Below, piece after piece: positions 9,219-18,800 of a DNA stretch of 64,000 bases. Position 1 is the stretch's first letter; each line of letters opens with the position of its first letter. The translations under genes were made by a program, and so were the position numbers. A model generated the notes under the pieces. It had not been told where the DNA came from, did no database searches, and worked only from the letters and a program-made list of their open reading frames with translations. The stretch is from NCBI GenBank assembly GCA_040218875.1, contig JAVJQP010000122.1, one strand, 5' to 3'. The DNA comes from Coleofasciculus sp937127375. Lineage in GTDB: Bacteria; Cyanobacteriota; Cyanobacteriia; Cyanobacteriales; Coleofasciculaceae.

Positions 9219-9980
9219 TCAGCCAATAACATCCAGCACAAAACGCCGTACCAACATTAACTCTTCTGGCAAAATCTGATGTGCCATATCAAATTCTTGA
9301 TAGGTTACCTCGATTCCCAACGCCTTTAAATTATCTCTGGCGTGTCGCGCTTTACTGATAGGCACAACCGGATCTTGTCTACCATGCACGATCAAAACTG
9401 GGGGTAACGATTCCCGCGTCAGTTGAGCCGAATCATGCCAGTAGCCACTCATTGAAACTAAGGCGGCGCAGGGTAATCTTAACCCCACATCCAATGCCAT
9501 GGCTCCCCCTTGGGAAAATCCACTTAAAATGGTGCGGGATAGGGGAACGCCTGTACTTTCTTCCAGAGAGGTTAACCAGTCGATCAACTTTTGACGACTT
9601 TCCTCTAACCCCTGATTATCTTGGCTTTCTAAGGCATACCAGGCATTGCCCCAGGGGACATCGGGATGAGGAAACGGAGCATCGGGAAATAGAAACTGGA
9701 CATTGGGCAAGTCTAATGCCAAGGCTAATGGGACTAAATCCTGAGAGTTAGCCCCCCAACCATGTAAGCACACCATCAAGTGGGTTGGGGATTGACCATT
9801 GGTGGGTTCAATAGTGACGGATTCTAAAGACAAAGACTGAGATCCTAAATCAGAGGTTGTTGGATTTCTAGCAGATGGAGAACGGTTTTGGCAAGCGTTC
9901 AACCCCAAAACTGTTCCCAGTGTGGCACAGCCTTTTAAGAAAAATCGCCGTCCCATTAATTTTAATCGAGACTCTGGCAT
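9219..9980 (-). CDS. exported carboxylesterase/phospholipase (alpha/beta hydrolase)
   Basis: The N-terminus carries a twin-arginine-type signal (GRRFFLKG) followed by a hydrophobic stretch and LNAC, a likely lipobox, so the enzyme is probably exported folded and lipid-anchored. The hydrolase part shows MVCLHGWGANSQDL (oxyanion region), SGFSQGGAMAL with the nucleophile Ser, VHGRQDPVVP with the acid Asp and DMAHQI with the His. This is the pattern of the carboxylesterase/lysophospholipase (YpfH/EstB-like) family, which cleaves short acyl esters. The true start may be the second Met, 8 residues in, directly before the twin Arg. Confidence 0.88.
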   Translation of the reverse strand: MPESRLKLMGRRFFLKGCATLGTVLGLNACQNRSPSARNPTTSDLGSQSLSLESVTIEPTNGQSPTHLMVCLHGWGANSQDLVPLALALDLPNVQFLFPDAPFPHPDVPWGNAWYALESQDNQGLEESRQKLIDWLTSLEESTGVPLSRTILSGFSQGGAMALDVGLRLPCAALVSMSGYWHDSAQLTRESLPPVLIVHGRQDPVVPISKARHARDNLKALGIEVTYQEFDMAHQILPEELMLVRRFVLDVIG

Positions 9981-10099
9981 TTGCTACGTGCGTGCCAATG
10001 TTAAATATATTGCACCTATTAACGAAGACTATGTTTCAGACGTTAATTAGCGATCGCGGATTTCAGTGATGAGTTAGGACAATTGAGTGGTTCGCCTGT

Positions 10100-10300
10100 C
10101 TAGGAATTAATATGCCTTGAACTAGGCACTCTGGAATTGATTAGATGAGAGCGTAGGATAGTGGCAAGTATAGCCGCGCCATATTTGTCTTGAATCTCAT
10201 CACAGGTGGCTTCGCAAAGTCTCTCGACTTCATCGATACGCTGTTGAAGTTCAGCAATTTGTTGGTCAGTTTTGCTTATTTTAGGCTGTATCCCAAACAT
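10100..10300 (-). CDS. small coiled-coil protein, unknown
   Basis: A 66-residue ORF preceded by GAGGAGA at an ideal distance from its ATG, which is the main reason to accept it. The middle (KTDQQIAELQQRIDEVERL) is a heptad-like helix followed by LCEATCDEIQDKYGAAILATIL. There are no membrane segments. I recognise no family. Confidence 0.55.
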   Translation of the reverse strand: MFGIQPKISKTDQQIAELQQRIDEVERLCEATCDEIQDKYGAAILATILRSHLINSRVPSSRHINS

Positions 10301-10510
10301 TTCGTCGTTCTCCTCAACGAATTAAACGGTTTGCCAAGCTGATGTCCTAGCCCTCTATAGGATAGTCGGAATGTGCGATCGGGTCTGTTCTTTTCAATGT
10401 AACCCTACGGCTAATTGAAATTTGGATTGAGAAATGCTTGAGATTCCCCAATTTATATGTAAATTTTTTTAAATTATACCGTGTTTAGAGAAAAATAATA
10501 ATGATAAGAT

Positions 10511-10888
10511 TTGGAAAAATCGGGTCAAACTGTGCTATGTTACCGTCTTGAGGAGGCGCTTGGGCGAATTAACGTCTCCAGAATTCTGCTATGCCGCGAC
10601 GACCCCAGGTTAGGCGAAGCCTTACAGGATCTCAAGCAACAACTCCCTGATCTAGATTTAAATCTAGATGGGAATGAGTGGCACTTTAAGCAATGGTGGC
10701 AAACTCATGGTATTTTTTGGACAGAGCAATTGTCGGCGGCGATTCAATGCCGAACTAATAATAATACAATTATAGAAAGCACTAATTTGCTGCCAATTCT
10801 GCTGAACCTATGTTTCCAGTTATTTACTCCGACGAATTTCTCAATCATGAGAACGGTGGTTTCCACCCCGAACGCCCGGAACGATTGA
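10511..10888 (+). CDS. hypothetical protein overlapping the deacetylase gene
   Basis: The ORF starts with TTG here (GTG at 10532 is the alternative). Its first 90 residues look protein-like (RLEEALGRINVSRILLCRDD, GNEWHFKQWWQTHGIFW), but the last 26 codons overlap the start of the deacetylase in another frame. No clear ribosome-binding site is visible. It may be a small gene or the remnant of one truncated by a frame change. Confidence 0.35.
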   Translation: MEKSGQTVLCYRLEEALGRINVSRILLCRDDPRLGEALQDLKQQLPDLDLNLDGNEWHFKQWWQTHGIFWTEQLSAAIQCRTNNNTIIESTNLLPILLNLCFQLFTPTNFSIMRTVVSTPNARND

Positions 10889-11736
10889 CAGCCATTGTCA
10901 ACGCCTTAAACGCTGCACCCTGGGCAGATCAAGTTGATTGGCAGCTACCTACGCCTGTAGAGAATCGTCCGGTAATGCCTCTGTTGCAAAAAGTTCATGA
11001 CCAAGATTACATCAATTTAGTCCAACAACTCGCCCATGAAGGTGGAGGGATGATAGATGGCGACACCAGGGTTTCTCCCCGCAGTTATGATATTGCCCTG
11101 TTAGCCATCAGCGCTTGGTTAGATGGAGTTGATCGGGTTCTCACCAGCAACAACCCGGCATTTGTCCTCGCACGTCCTCCTGGACATCATGCCGAAGGTC
11201 CACGGGGGATGGGATTTTGTCTCTTTTCCAATGCGGCGATCGCGGCTTACTATGCCTTAGAACAACCCGGTATCCAAAAAGTCGCCATTTTAGATTGGGA
11301 TGTTCATCATGGTAACGGCACCCAAAGCCTGGTGGAAAACGATGCCCGAATTGTCTACTGTTCACTCCATCAGTATCCCTTCTACCCTGGCACCGGGAAC
11401 CCTCGCGAACGCGGCTCGTACAATAATATTCTGAATATACCCATACCATCAGGCAGTACATTCACAGAATACCAACCCATGTTTGAGCAGGGGGTGATAC
11501 CATTTCTCAATGAATTTCAGCCCGATTTACTCATCGTCAGTGCTGGTTACGACGCCAACGCCGATGATCCCCTCGCCAGCGTCGCCCTGAAACCAAAGGA
11601 TTTTGGCGTATTCACAGATTACTGTTTGCAAGTGACTCACCGTATTTTATTTGGCTTAGAAGGAGGTTATGATCTGACTGCTTTAGCCAAGTCCGTTATT
11701 GCCACCATTGAACCTTGTTTAAAGCTGGGTGAATAG
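10810..11736 (+). CDS. histone-deacetylase-family amidohydrolase
   Basis: A 308-residue Zn-dependent deacetylase of the HDAC/AcuC/acetylpolyamine superfamily. Conserved elements in order: HPERPERL, ARPPGHHAEG (tandem catalytic His), GFCLFSNAAIAA, ILDWDVHHGNGTQ (Zn ligands Asp and His), VSAGYDANADDPLA (third Zn ligand Asp) and LEGGYDL (active-site Gly-Gly-Tyr). All catalytic residues are present. Likely substrates are acetyl-lysine or acetylpolyamine; the sequence does not decide which. The preceding ORF overlaps it by 79 bases. Confidence 0.93.
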   Translation: MFPVIYSDEFLNHENGGFHPERPERLTAIVNALNAAPWADQVDWQLPTPVENRPVMPLLQKVHDQDYINLVQQLAHEGGGMIDGDTRVSPRSYDIALLAISAWLDGVDRVLTSNNPAFVLARPPGHHAEGPRGMGFCLFSNAAIAAYYALEQPGIQKVAILDWDVHHGNGTQSLVENDARIVYCSLHQYPFYPGTGNPRERGSYNNILNIPIPSGSTFTEYQPMFEQGVIPFLNEFQPDLLIVSAGYDANADDPLASVALKPKDFGVFTDYCLQVTHRILFGLEGGYDLTALAKSVIATIEPCLKLGE

Positions 11737-11760
11737 TTGCACAAAGACAAAAAATCAGCC

Positions 11761-11862
11761 TTCGTCATACTCGCTCCCTTGAGAAGCAAGCTACGTCATT
11801 CGTCATTCGTCATTCGTCATACTCGCTCCCTTGAGAAGCAAGCTACGTCATTCGTCATTCGT
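11761..11862. repeat. 52-base tandem duplication with TCATTCG heptads
   Basis: Two near-exact copies of a 52-base unit beginning TTCGTCATACTCGCTCCC, each ending in repeats of the heptamer GTCATTC. It separates the convergent deacetylase and outer-membrane genes. It belongs to the short tandem heptamer repeats seen in several other gaps here. Confidence 0.8.
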
Positions 11863-11907
11863 CCTTTGTCCTTCACCAAAGAACAATCAACAATCAACAA
11901 TCAACCA

Positions 11908-12582
11908 TTAGAACAGCTTCAGATTGTAACCTACACCTAAAACCAGTCCCAAATCTGTTTCATCATCCTCAGGAAATGCCACATTGACACGCACTGTTCC
12001 AGTAAATCGGGGAGGGATGGGAACATCGACACCACCGGAAACCAACGGATCAGCTTCCCAGTCATCATCAGGTTGCAGCAGCACACCTCCTCCAACAAAA
12101 GGAATCACAATCGTTTGTCCGGTAACGGGAGTCTTGATCGGGAAATTTAGGCTAAGAGTAAGTGATGTGGTGGTTTCGTCACCAAACATGACCGCATTGT
12201 GCAAGGAGAAATTCTCAGCAAACCCGGCTTTACTGACAATGACGACAGACCCTTCCCCTAAGTTGGTTTCCTCACCATCCAGACCAATATTTCCACCTAC
12301 GCCGATATAGCTGCGTCCCAGTATTTTTAGGGGATTAACTCCAGGGACTTGTGCTACCTCTGGAGTGGCGGCGACAGTTTGGGGTTGAACCAAAACTAGG
12401 GTTGGTTGGGTGTTATTAGTTGCTGAGCCAGACGATTGAGCCGAGTCAGAGGGAGTAACGGTTATATAACCATAATAGGCGGAGTCTGGCGTCTGGGCTT
12501 GAGCGGATAAACCACTACACAGCAGGGACGAAGCGGTGAAACCGAATAGCCAGGAAAAAAGGGTTGCCGAGTTCGGTTGCAT
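11908..12582 (-). CDS. outer-membrane beta-barrel-like protein
   Basis: A 224-residue protein with a signal peptide (hydrophobic residues 8-28, cleavage near AQAQT). A Ser/Thr/Gln-rich linker of about 50 residues follows, then alternating hydrophobic strands with Gly turns (GRSYIGVGGNIGL, VPFVGGGVLLQP, LGLVLGVGYNLKLF). The final residue is Phe, as in many outer-membrane barrels recognised by the BAM complex. It is too small for a general porin; an 8-stranded barrel would fit. Substrate unknown. Confidence 0.75.
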   Translation of the reverse strand: MQPNSATLFSWLFGFTASSLLCSGLSAQAQTPDSAYYGYITVTPSDSAQSSGSATNNTQPTLVLVQPQTVAATPEVAQVPGVNPLKILGRSYIGVGGNIGLDGEETNLGEGSVVIVSKAGFAENFSLHNAVMFGDETTTSLTLSLNFPIKTPVTGQTIVIPFVGGGVLLQPDDDWEADPLVSGGVDVPIPPRFTGTVRVNVAFPEDDETDLGLVLGVGYNLKLF

Positions 12583-13072
12583 GATTTTTTACTCTTCTAT
12601 ATTGAGAAAATCATGCCACAATTTAACCCACCTTGGAAAGTGAAGATAGAGAAATTGAACCTTGCATCCCCACCTAACACTCGTCTAGAATCTCCAGTCT
12701 TCATCCCTGGAAGATGTCAAGCGGGTTGTAGTAAATCTCTACTACTATGTTGGATTTGAGCCAGAATCTGCATCGCTTCTGTCAAATTCTCACAAAGATA
12801 GTTGGTTTTGAAGTAAAAAGGTTTAAGACGCTCGGTCGTTATTTCAGCCGGTTCCCAAATGATCAGCTTCAAGGGTTTTTGGGGATGGTTCGTTGCACAA
12901 AGCGAGTGGAGTATCATCGTAGTACGCACCTCAATCAGTAGAATGCTCCGGGTTCAGAATCCAGATTCAGCGTCCCACCGCCAGACGGCTGACAGCTATC
13001 AGGACTTTTTCCGGGGTCTTTACAAAACTACATTCACAAAGGTGTCTATCAGGACGCTTCATTAAATCTTTA

Positions 13073-13110
13073 CAGTTATCAGTTATCAGTAAGCAGTTAT
13101 CAGTTATCAG
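13073..13110. repeat. CAGTTAT short tandem repeat
   Basis: About five units of the heptamer CAGTTAT with one interruption (AAGC). The same heptamer fills the last 37 bases of the window. Confidence 0.8.
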
Positions 13111-13152
13111 GAGCAGGAGGAGATAGGGAAGATGGGGAAGATGGGGAAATTG

Positions 13153-13214
13153 TGTAGGGGCGGGTTTCACTACTATCTTTTCGGTTACACCCAGATGTAA
13201 CTAAACCCGCCCCG
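13153..13214. repeat. GTAGGGGCGGGTTT hairpin element, copy 1
   Basis: Inverted arms GTAGGGGCGGGTTT and AAACCCGCCCC flank about 40 bases. Related elements lie at 15525-15589 and 32317-32380. The arms are conserved while the loop differs, as in non-autonomous palindromic elements. Confidence 0.75.
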
Positions 13215-13299
13215 ACTTGACCAATGACCAATAACCAATGACGAATGACAAATATTAAGTAAAGTAAAGATATAGCAGCAAAATCGGAGTTGTAATTTT

Positions 13300-13962
13300 A
13301 TGGTGTTATTTGGATTTGGCGGATTTGGCAAAAAGCTCAGCCTGCCTAAACCCGAAGAAGCGTTACCGGGGCGGGAAGAACCCATGTCCGTTCCAGCCAA
13401 CCACGATGTCAACGGCAATCCTCTCAAACCCCCTTACCCCGATGGTATGGAAATGGCAATGTTTGGCATAGGCTGTTTCTGGGGGGCTGAACGCATATTT
13501 TGGCAACAAGAGGGAGTGTTTGTTACGGCTGTGGGTTACGCAGGCGGAATAACGCCTAACCCCACCTATCAAGAAGTCTGTACCGGGATGACCGGTCACA
13601 ATGAAGTCGTGCGCGTCGTATTTGACCCCAAGGTGATCAGTTATCAGCAATTGCTGAAAGTTTTCTGGGAGAGTCATAATCCCACCCAAGGGATGCGCCA
13701 AGGAAATGACACGGGTACTCAATATCGTTCGGGAATTTATACCTATTCCGATAGTCAAAAGAAACTCGCAGAAGCCTCACGAGACGCCTATCAAAAAGCG
13801 CTGAGTGAGGCGGGTCATGGAGAAATCACCACAGAAATTGTTGATGCTCCAGAGTTTTACTATGCAGAAGGCTATCACCAGCAATACTTAGCCAAGAATC
13901 CCAATGGCTATTGTGGGCTAGGAGGAACTAATGTGGCTTGTCCGACGCCCGTGGCTCTGTAG
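13300..13962 (+). CDS. msrA: peptide-methionine (S)-S-oxide reductase MsrA
   Basis: Repairs oxidised methionine in proteins. The active-site motif GIGCFWGAE places the catalytic Cys at residue 59. GGITPNPTYQEVCTGMTGHNE and GNDTGTQYRSGIY are conserved family blocks, and Cys residues near the C-terminus (NGYCGLGG, NVACPTP) can serve as resolving cysteines. The approximately 45-residue N-terminal extension (FGFGGFGKKLSLPKPEEALP) is longer than in E. coli-type short forms. GGAG lies about 11 bases before the ATG. The gene appears monocistronic. Confidence 0.96.
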   Translation: MVLFGFGGFGKKLSLPKPEEALPGREEPMSVPANHDVNGNPLKPPYPDGMEMAMFGIGCFWGAERIFWQQEGVFVTAVGYAGGITPNPTYQEVCTGMTGHNEVVRVVFDPKVISYQQLLKVFWESHNPTQGMRQGNDTGTQYRSGIYTYSDSQKKLAEASRDAYQKALSEAGHGEITTEIVDAPEFYYAEGYHQQYLAKNPNGYCGLGGTNVACPTPVAL

Positions 13963-14419
13963 TGTTATAAATTCCAAATGACCTTGATTTGACCCCACCC
14001 TCACCCTCCCCTTACCAAGGGGAGGGAACTCGAATAGCTTTGGTTTTGTCCTTGGAGCCTTCTCGACTTCACCGATGGAACGCTTCACCTTCAGGCTAAT
14101 TCCATCCTGGCGAACTCTAAGAAACCAACAGGAGAGATCGCTGGGCTTTTGGGACATATTTGGTGATAACCGCCATGTATTTTAGCGATTCTTGACAAAA
14201 AATTGGCACGCCATCTCAGAAAAGCCAGCGTGAGAGATCGCTGGATGACATGGAAAGTATCATGGTGCCGCTACTAGATTACACCATTGCGGGGATGACT
14301 GAAAATAGTAGCTTTACAGTTTGATACTTTCGCCGCAAAGGAAAAGCTGGATTTATTTTTTTCTGTGTTAACTTATGGGTATTTGCATCGAAGCCGCTTG
14401 AGTTCTCAGTTGCTGAATC
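13963..14419. other. 457-base intergenic region
   Basis: Just after msrA is a perfect hairpin (CCTCCCCTT-ACC-AAGGGGAGG, 14005-14025), a common small repeat that may also end transcription. Beyond it I see AGAGATCGCTGG twice (about 14132 and 14233) but no credible gene. The promoter of the exosortase gene should lie in the right part. Confidence 0.55.
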
Positions 14420-15250
14420 ATGACTCAACTCAATCCCCTGAAATCTAACCAATTTTGGTTATTGGGTATCGCCACGGGTTTAACCACACTGCATTTCACG
14501 TTAGTATCGAGAAGCAATAATAATAATCTATTCAGCGCCAGCCTCCTGTTTGGGTGCGTGGTTTTAGGGTTGCTGTGGATGAAGCGCGATAAAATAACCT
14601 GGCACAGCAGTCCATTATCCAGTAGTTTGGCAGGTTTGCTGATAGCTGGGATTCTGTTTAAAAGTACAAACGTAGTTGACGATGACGTTTTTCTGCCACT
14701 TTTCCCGTTGATGTCAGGATTGGCGTTAGCGTTACTAGCGTCTGGGTTTAAGGGATTAAAACAATACAATCAAGAATGGCTACTGCTGGGGTTTATTGCA
14801 GTTCCTTGGAGACAACTGGTTTATCCAGTTCTTAACTTATCCTTGTTAACCGCTAAGTTTGCCAGTGGTTTTCTCTGGCTATTGGGCTTTGAGGTTAAGC
14901 GTGAAGGGGTTATTGTTAGTTTACCTACGGGGAGTATTGAAGTTTACAATGGCTGTGCTGGTTTAAAGCTTATGGTTCAGCTTTTAGGCATTGCCTTGAT
15001 TTTTTTAGTTCTTGTACCAACGGGATTAAAACAGAAGGTTTTACTACCCATTTTTGCCGTTTTTATCGGTTTTGTGATTAACGGGATGCGGGTGGCGCTG
15101 ATGGCGGTACTTGTCGCCCTATCAGAGCAAGAGGCATTTGCTTACTGGCATTTGGGACAGGGTTCTTTACTATTTTCGCTGATTGCAGTATTGATTTTTG
15201 GTTTAGTCTGCCATAAGGTTGCAGGGGGGAAATATCCTTACTTTTTATGA
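14420..15250 (+). CDS. crtA: cyanoexosortase A-type transpeptidase/protease
   Basis: A polytopic membrane protein (276 residues, about 8 hydrophobic segments) with the three exosortase/archaeosortase catalytic positions: Cys179 in VYNGCAGLKLM, Arg224 in NGMRVALM and His244 in YWHLGQGSLLF. Exosortases recognise C-terminal PEP-CTERM tails, cleave them and probably attach the protein to a glycan or lipid. The exact subtype (cyanoexosortase A) is my family-level judgement from the CAGL and NGMR contexts. The stop overlaps the ATG of a short downstream ORF (ATGA). The gene lies 0.5 kb from the 3' end of a kinase that ends in a VPEP-type tail, on the opposite strand. Confidence 0.85.
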   Translation: MTQLNPLKSNQFWLLGIATGLTTLHFTLVSRSNNNNLFSASLLFGCVVLGLLWMKRDKITWHSSPLSSSLAGLLIAGILFKSTNVVDDDVFLPLFPLMSGLALALLASGFKGLKQYNQEWLLLGFIAVPWRQLVYPVLNLSLLTAKFASGFLWLLGFEVKREGVIVSLPTGSIEVYNGCAGLKLMVQLLGIALIFLVLVPTGLKQKVLLPIFAVFIGFVINGMRVALMAVLVALSEQEAFAYWHLGQGSLLFSLIAVLIFGLVCHKVAGGKYPYFL

Positions 15251-15357
15251 CATCTCTTCTATCGACGCACACTACTCTGCCCTCAAATTATTGGCTCCAC
15301 GAGAGATTACTTTATGTCTTTTTAAGTGCGATCGCGCTTCTTATAATCGGTGGATAG
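15247..15357 (+). pseudogene. truncated ORF coupled to the exosortase, possible partner remnant
   Basis: An ATGA overlap couples this 36-codon ORF to the exosortase. It encodes a short polar N-terminus and then a membrane-like helix (LLYVFLSAIALLIIGG) before TAG. Cyanoexosortase A genes are often followed by a cyanoexosortase A system-associated protein that begins with such a membrane anchor, so this looks like its first segment cut short by a stop codon. After the stop no frame gives a convincing continuation. A genuine 36-residue membrane peptide is the alternative. Confidence 0.5.
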
Positions 15358-15524
15358 TTGCATCCCTATTCCACGAGTCGTCTGTTTGGGATCAGGGACA
15401 ATATGCATTAAACGGTTTTTTTGTCAAATCTGCCTCGAAATGAGTCTAGGCAATTAGGTTGTGCAATATAGTTGTAGTATTTCAGGTTTGCCGACACGAG
15501 AACGAAAAAAATAACGCATTCACT

Positions 15525-15589
15525 TGTAGGGGCGGGTTTAGGGACTCAATTAATGGGGAAACCGATAACTTATCAACGAAACCCGCCCT
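15525..15589. repeat. GTAGGGGCGGGTTT hairpin element, copy 2
   Basis: Arms TGTAGGGGCGGGTTTA and AAACCCGCCCTG around a 40-base centre. GATTAAATT follows the right arm, as it also does in the copy at 32317-32380, so the conserved element extends beyond the arms. Confidence 0.75.
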
Positions 15590-15794
15590 GATTAAATTGA
15601 CAAAACAACGTCCTAATTCAATTTCTTGGGAGTCCCCTGGGGAATTTTCGGGCGCACGTCTTAACTGTATGAACTGGTACAGATTGCCAACAATGGCGAA
15701 TTCGACAACAGAATATTCCCGATGATTAAATTGGCAAAACAACGTCCTAATTCAATTTCTTGGGATTCCCTTGGGGAATTTTCGGACGCACGTC
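15590..15794. repeat. two 71-base direct repeats 134 bases apart
   Basis: Copies at 15590-15660 and 15724-15794 share GATTAAATTG, CAAAACAACGTCCTAATTC and GGGGAATTTTCGG blocks with few mismatches. They may be the trace of a duplicated element or an excision target. Confidence 0.8.
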
Positions 15795-15803
15795 TGTGCG
15801 CCC

Positions 15804-18800
15804 CTACGAACGGATTTTTATGATTACCTTCCTTAACGGCTTGATCCCAAAGACAACTATCAATAACAGCAGGGTAAAGAGATTGCCGATAATCTGATCC
15901 GGTTCCGGTACACTAGCGGTGTTTCCAGTCGATGGTGTATCTGTTCCTTGATTATCCATTCCTTCAGGTGTCTCAACGGGTACATCGACTTTTTTACCAT
16001 CCTTGCTATCGACTCGGATTTCTTCGGTAACCGCTACAAATGAGGTATATTTGGACATTAAGCGATAATTGAGTGCTGTATCCGTCACCGCTTCAACTAC
16101 CTCTGGGGTTTCACGACCATACATTTGATTCATTAACGCCTTAATCCGCGCCCGTCCCCACAGTTGCGCGATCGCACCATTCCCGCGTACCTCGTCAAAG
16201 TTCACATCTAAGCTGGTTTCGTAGGGTTGACCCCCTGCCACAATGCCGCTAATCTTGAGTTTGCCATTCGTGCGATCGCCTTTGCGTCCAAATACGACTA
16301 AGGGCTGGTTTGCAAATAAATCCCGTACCTTTTGGGGATAGAATTCCGGCGCGTTTCCTGTCCCCTCCCAACTGACTTGGATATTCGTCAAGACAGGATT
16401 ATTAATCTCTTGGAAAAACTCCTTGGCGACACCCTCGGCTGATTCATTCGGGGGAACCACTTCGGCGGTTCCGCGCCCCAATTCCGCTAACCGTTCAATT
16501 AAAAAGCGATTCGTCGAAGATCCCACGCCAAAACTATACAAGCGATTTCCCGGCTTCAGGCGATCGCGAATTTCACCGATAATCTGTTCATCATCGCCAA
16601 TTAACCCATCGGTTAATAATACAACACTCCGCAACCGTCCCGCAGGTGCAGCCGGGAAATTCAATACGGTGTCAATTCCATTCATTAACTCAGTTCCGCC
16701 ATTGGCATTGAGGCGATTAATATAGTTGAGGGCTTTTTGTCGATTTTGAGGGGTATTCGCTAACGGTTTATCTGATAAATGGGTCGTACTATTAGCAAAA
16801 TCAATAATCGTAAACGTATCCTGGGGATTCAATCCCTGGATAAACTGGCGCATCAATTCCTTGGATTGGACAATGGGGGAACCCGATTGTGATCCAGAGG
16901 TATCGACGAGGAATACTACATCCTTGGGGACAATTTCATTCTGTTGATACTCAATCGCCGGGATTAAATAGGTGGCGAAATGACCCCCTCGTTCATCAGC
17001 TTGGGTTAAGACAGTGGCTTGCGTATCTGCACCCGCCACTTGATAGCGTAAAATTAAGTCTTTATTCGGAATCGTCTCTTGATCTGCCAGTTCTACCCGT
17101 ACCGTGGAACTCGTCTGTTGTGTCGTAACCGGATGAGAGGGCGATCGCACATTACTGATAGGTACACCTGCATCAATTTCCACCGTCACATCAATATCAT
17201 GACTGGATCGTCCTGGCGGTGCAACTGGAGGATTCACCTGTGCCGCATAAGCCACGTTTGTAGTCAGTGCTTGGTTTGTAGTCAGCGCTTTAGCGCTGCT
17301 AGCACTAAAGTGCTTACTACCAACAGAGTTTGTCATCAGCGCTTTGTTTGTAGTCAGCGCTTTAGCGCTGCTAGCACTAAAGTGCTTACTACCAAAACTA
17401 TTCCCAGCCTTATATCGCGGCGCTACCACCATCGGAAACGCAAACTCATAATCCCCGCCCTCAAATTTCAGGCTATCGGTATAGCGAATCGTCACCTGAA
17501 TACTTTCCCCTGGTTTAATATTCGCCAACGACTGAGTAAACACATTTGCCCGTTCTTGTTCTAATAACCCCGCCGTTTTCCCCGCTTTTTTCGCTTTCTC
17601 ATAAATTTGCTTGGCTTCCTGGCGTTTCTTAATCACGCCACGAATAATCCGATCATCCAGTTGAATTTCCATATCATCCACCGCCGCTTCATCAGGGAGG
17701 GGGAATTTATAGACGGCTTCTAAGGGATGATCAAAGGGATTGGTAAACGTTTGGGTAACTTCCACCCGCGACACATTCCCAGCAATTTTTGTGGCGACTT
17801 GGGTATGTTCTAAAGGGAATACCTGCTGTTGTCCATTAACTGTGGCGAAAAGTCCCCCAGTTTGACTCGGTGATGATGTCGGTGACTTCTCCTGAATCGG
17901 ATTCGTAACCACTGGGTTACGGGTAGAAACCTGCTGGGTGACAGGTGATACCAGATACCGAATTCCCGCCCATCCCATAATCAATACCGTACTCGCCACC
18001 AACCATTGTTTTCTCTTGCTTCCACGCTGAGAAGGGTTTAAATCCTTTAATACCGCTTCCGCCGACTGATAGCGCCGTTTGGTCGCACGTTGCAGCAGAG
18101 TATTCAGAATCTTGGCTAAGGGTTTACTGATTGACCTGTTCCCGTTTAAATAATCCTGCCATACCCAAGCATCTTCATGACTATCCAATAAATCAAAGGG
18201 CGGTATTTGCGTCAGCAGGTGAATACAGGTAACGCCTAAACTGTATAAATCACTGGCAAAAACCGCTTTTCCGCGCACCTGTTCCGGGGCGGTATAAGCG
18301 GCTGAACCAATCACCGTTCCGGTGCGTTCCAGAATGGTTTCTGTAGCAAACTTAGCCGCACCAAAATCCACTAACACCAGATTCCCATAACCGAGACGAC
18401 GAATAATATTTTCCGGTTTAATATCCCGGTGAATGACCTGATGACTATGGATAAATTGGAGAACAGGTAATAAATCGCGCAACAGCAGGCGGATTTTTAA
18501 TTCACTGAAAGGTCCTTCGCTGGCGAGTTCAGTGGCTAGGTTTTGTCCATGGATAAATTCTTGAACTAAATACTGACGCTTGTCTTGGCTAAAATAATCC
18601 AATAATTGGGGAATTTGGGAATGATGTCCCAGAGTTTTTAAGCGTTGGGCTTCTTGTTCAAATAGTTCAGCCGCTTTCTCCTGATTCGTGGTGCTTGAGT
18701 GTTTTGGGAAAAACTGCTTAATCGCACAGTCGGGGTGATTGGGATTGGATTCATCCACACCGCGAAAGGTTCTACCAAAGCCACCTTGTCCTAGGGGATG

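Larger units (their letters stand above)
12583..13299. other. 717-base intergenic region with repeats and a possible gene remnant
   Basis: On the minus strand about 12717-12950 a frame reads IIWEPAEITTERLKPFYF and NLTEAMQILAQIQHSS. It looks like the C-terminal end of a once-longer protein, opens directly after a stop and has no convincing start. The right half holds a TCAGTTA heptamer array (13073-13110), the hairpin repeat at 13153-13214 and CCAATGA heptamers (about 13218-13255). I see no intact gene. Confidence 0.5.
15358..15803. other. 446-base repeat-filled intergenic region
   Basis: Contains a GTAGGGGCGGGTTT hairpin element (15525-15589) and two 71-base direct repeats (15590-15660 and 15724-15794) that differ at a few positions. 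The second ends in the CGCACGTCTGTGCGCCCC palindrome that reaches into the stop codon of the convergent kinase gene. I see no intact gene. Confidence 0.7.

Noticed and set aside
12717..12950. Minus-strand 70-codon ORF as an intact small gene
   Set aside because: It opens right after a stop and looks like a C-terminal remnant; there is no proper start or ribosome-binding site, so it is mentioned only in the intergenic description.
13918..14157. A minus-strand ORF over the 3' end of msrA and the following hairpin
   Set aside because: It overlaps msrA coding sequence and a small repeat, and lacks a recognisable domain.
14195..14215. TTGGCAC-like sequence upstream of the exosortase as a sigma-54 promoter
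   Set aside because: The matching second element at the required spacing is absent, and cyanobacteria are not known to use sigma-54.
15482..15742. Overlapping ORFs on both strands between the exosortase and the kinase
   Set aside because: They are made of hairpin and direct-repeat sequence; duplicated nucleotides give duplicated peptides without protein character.
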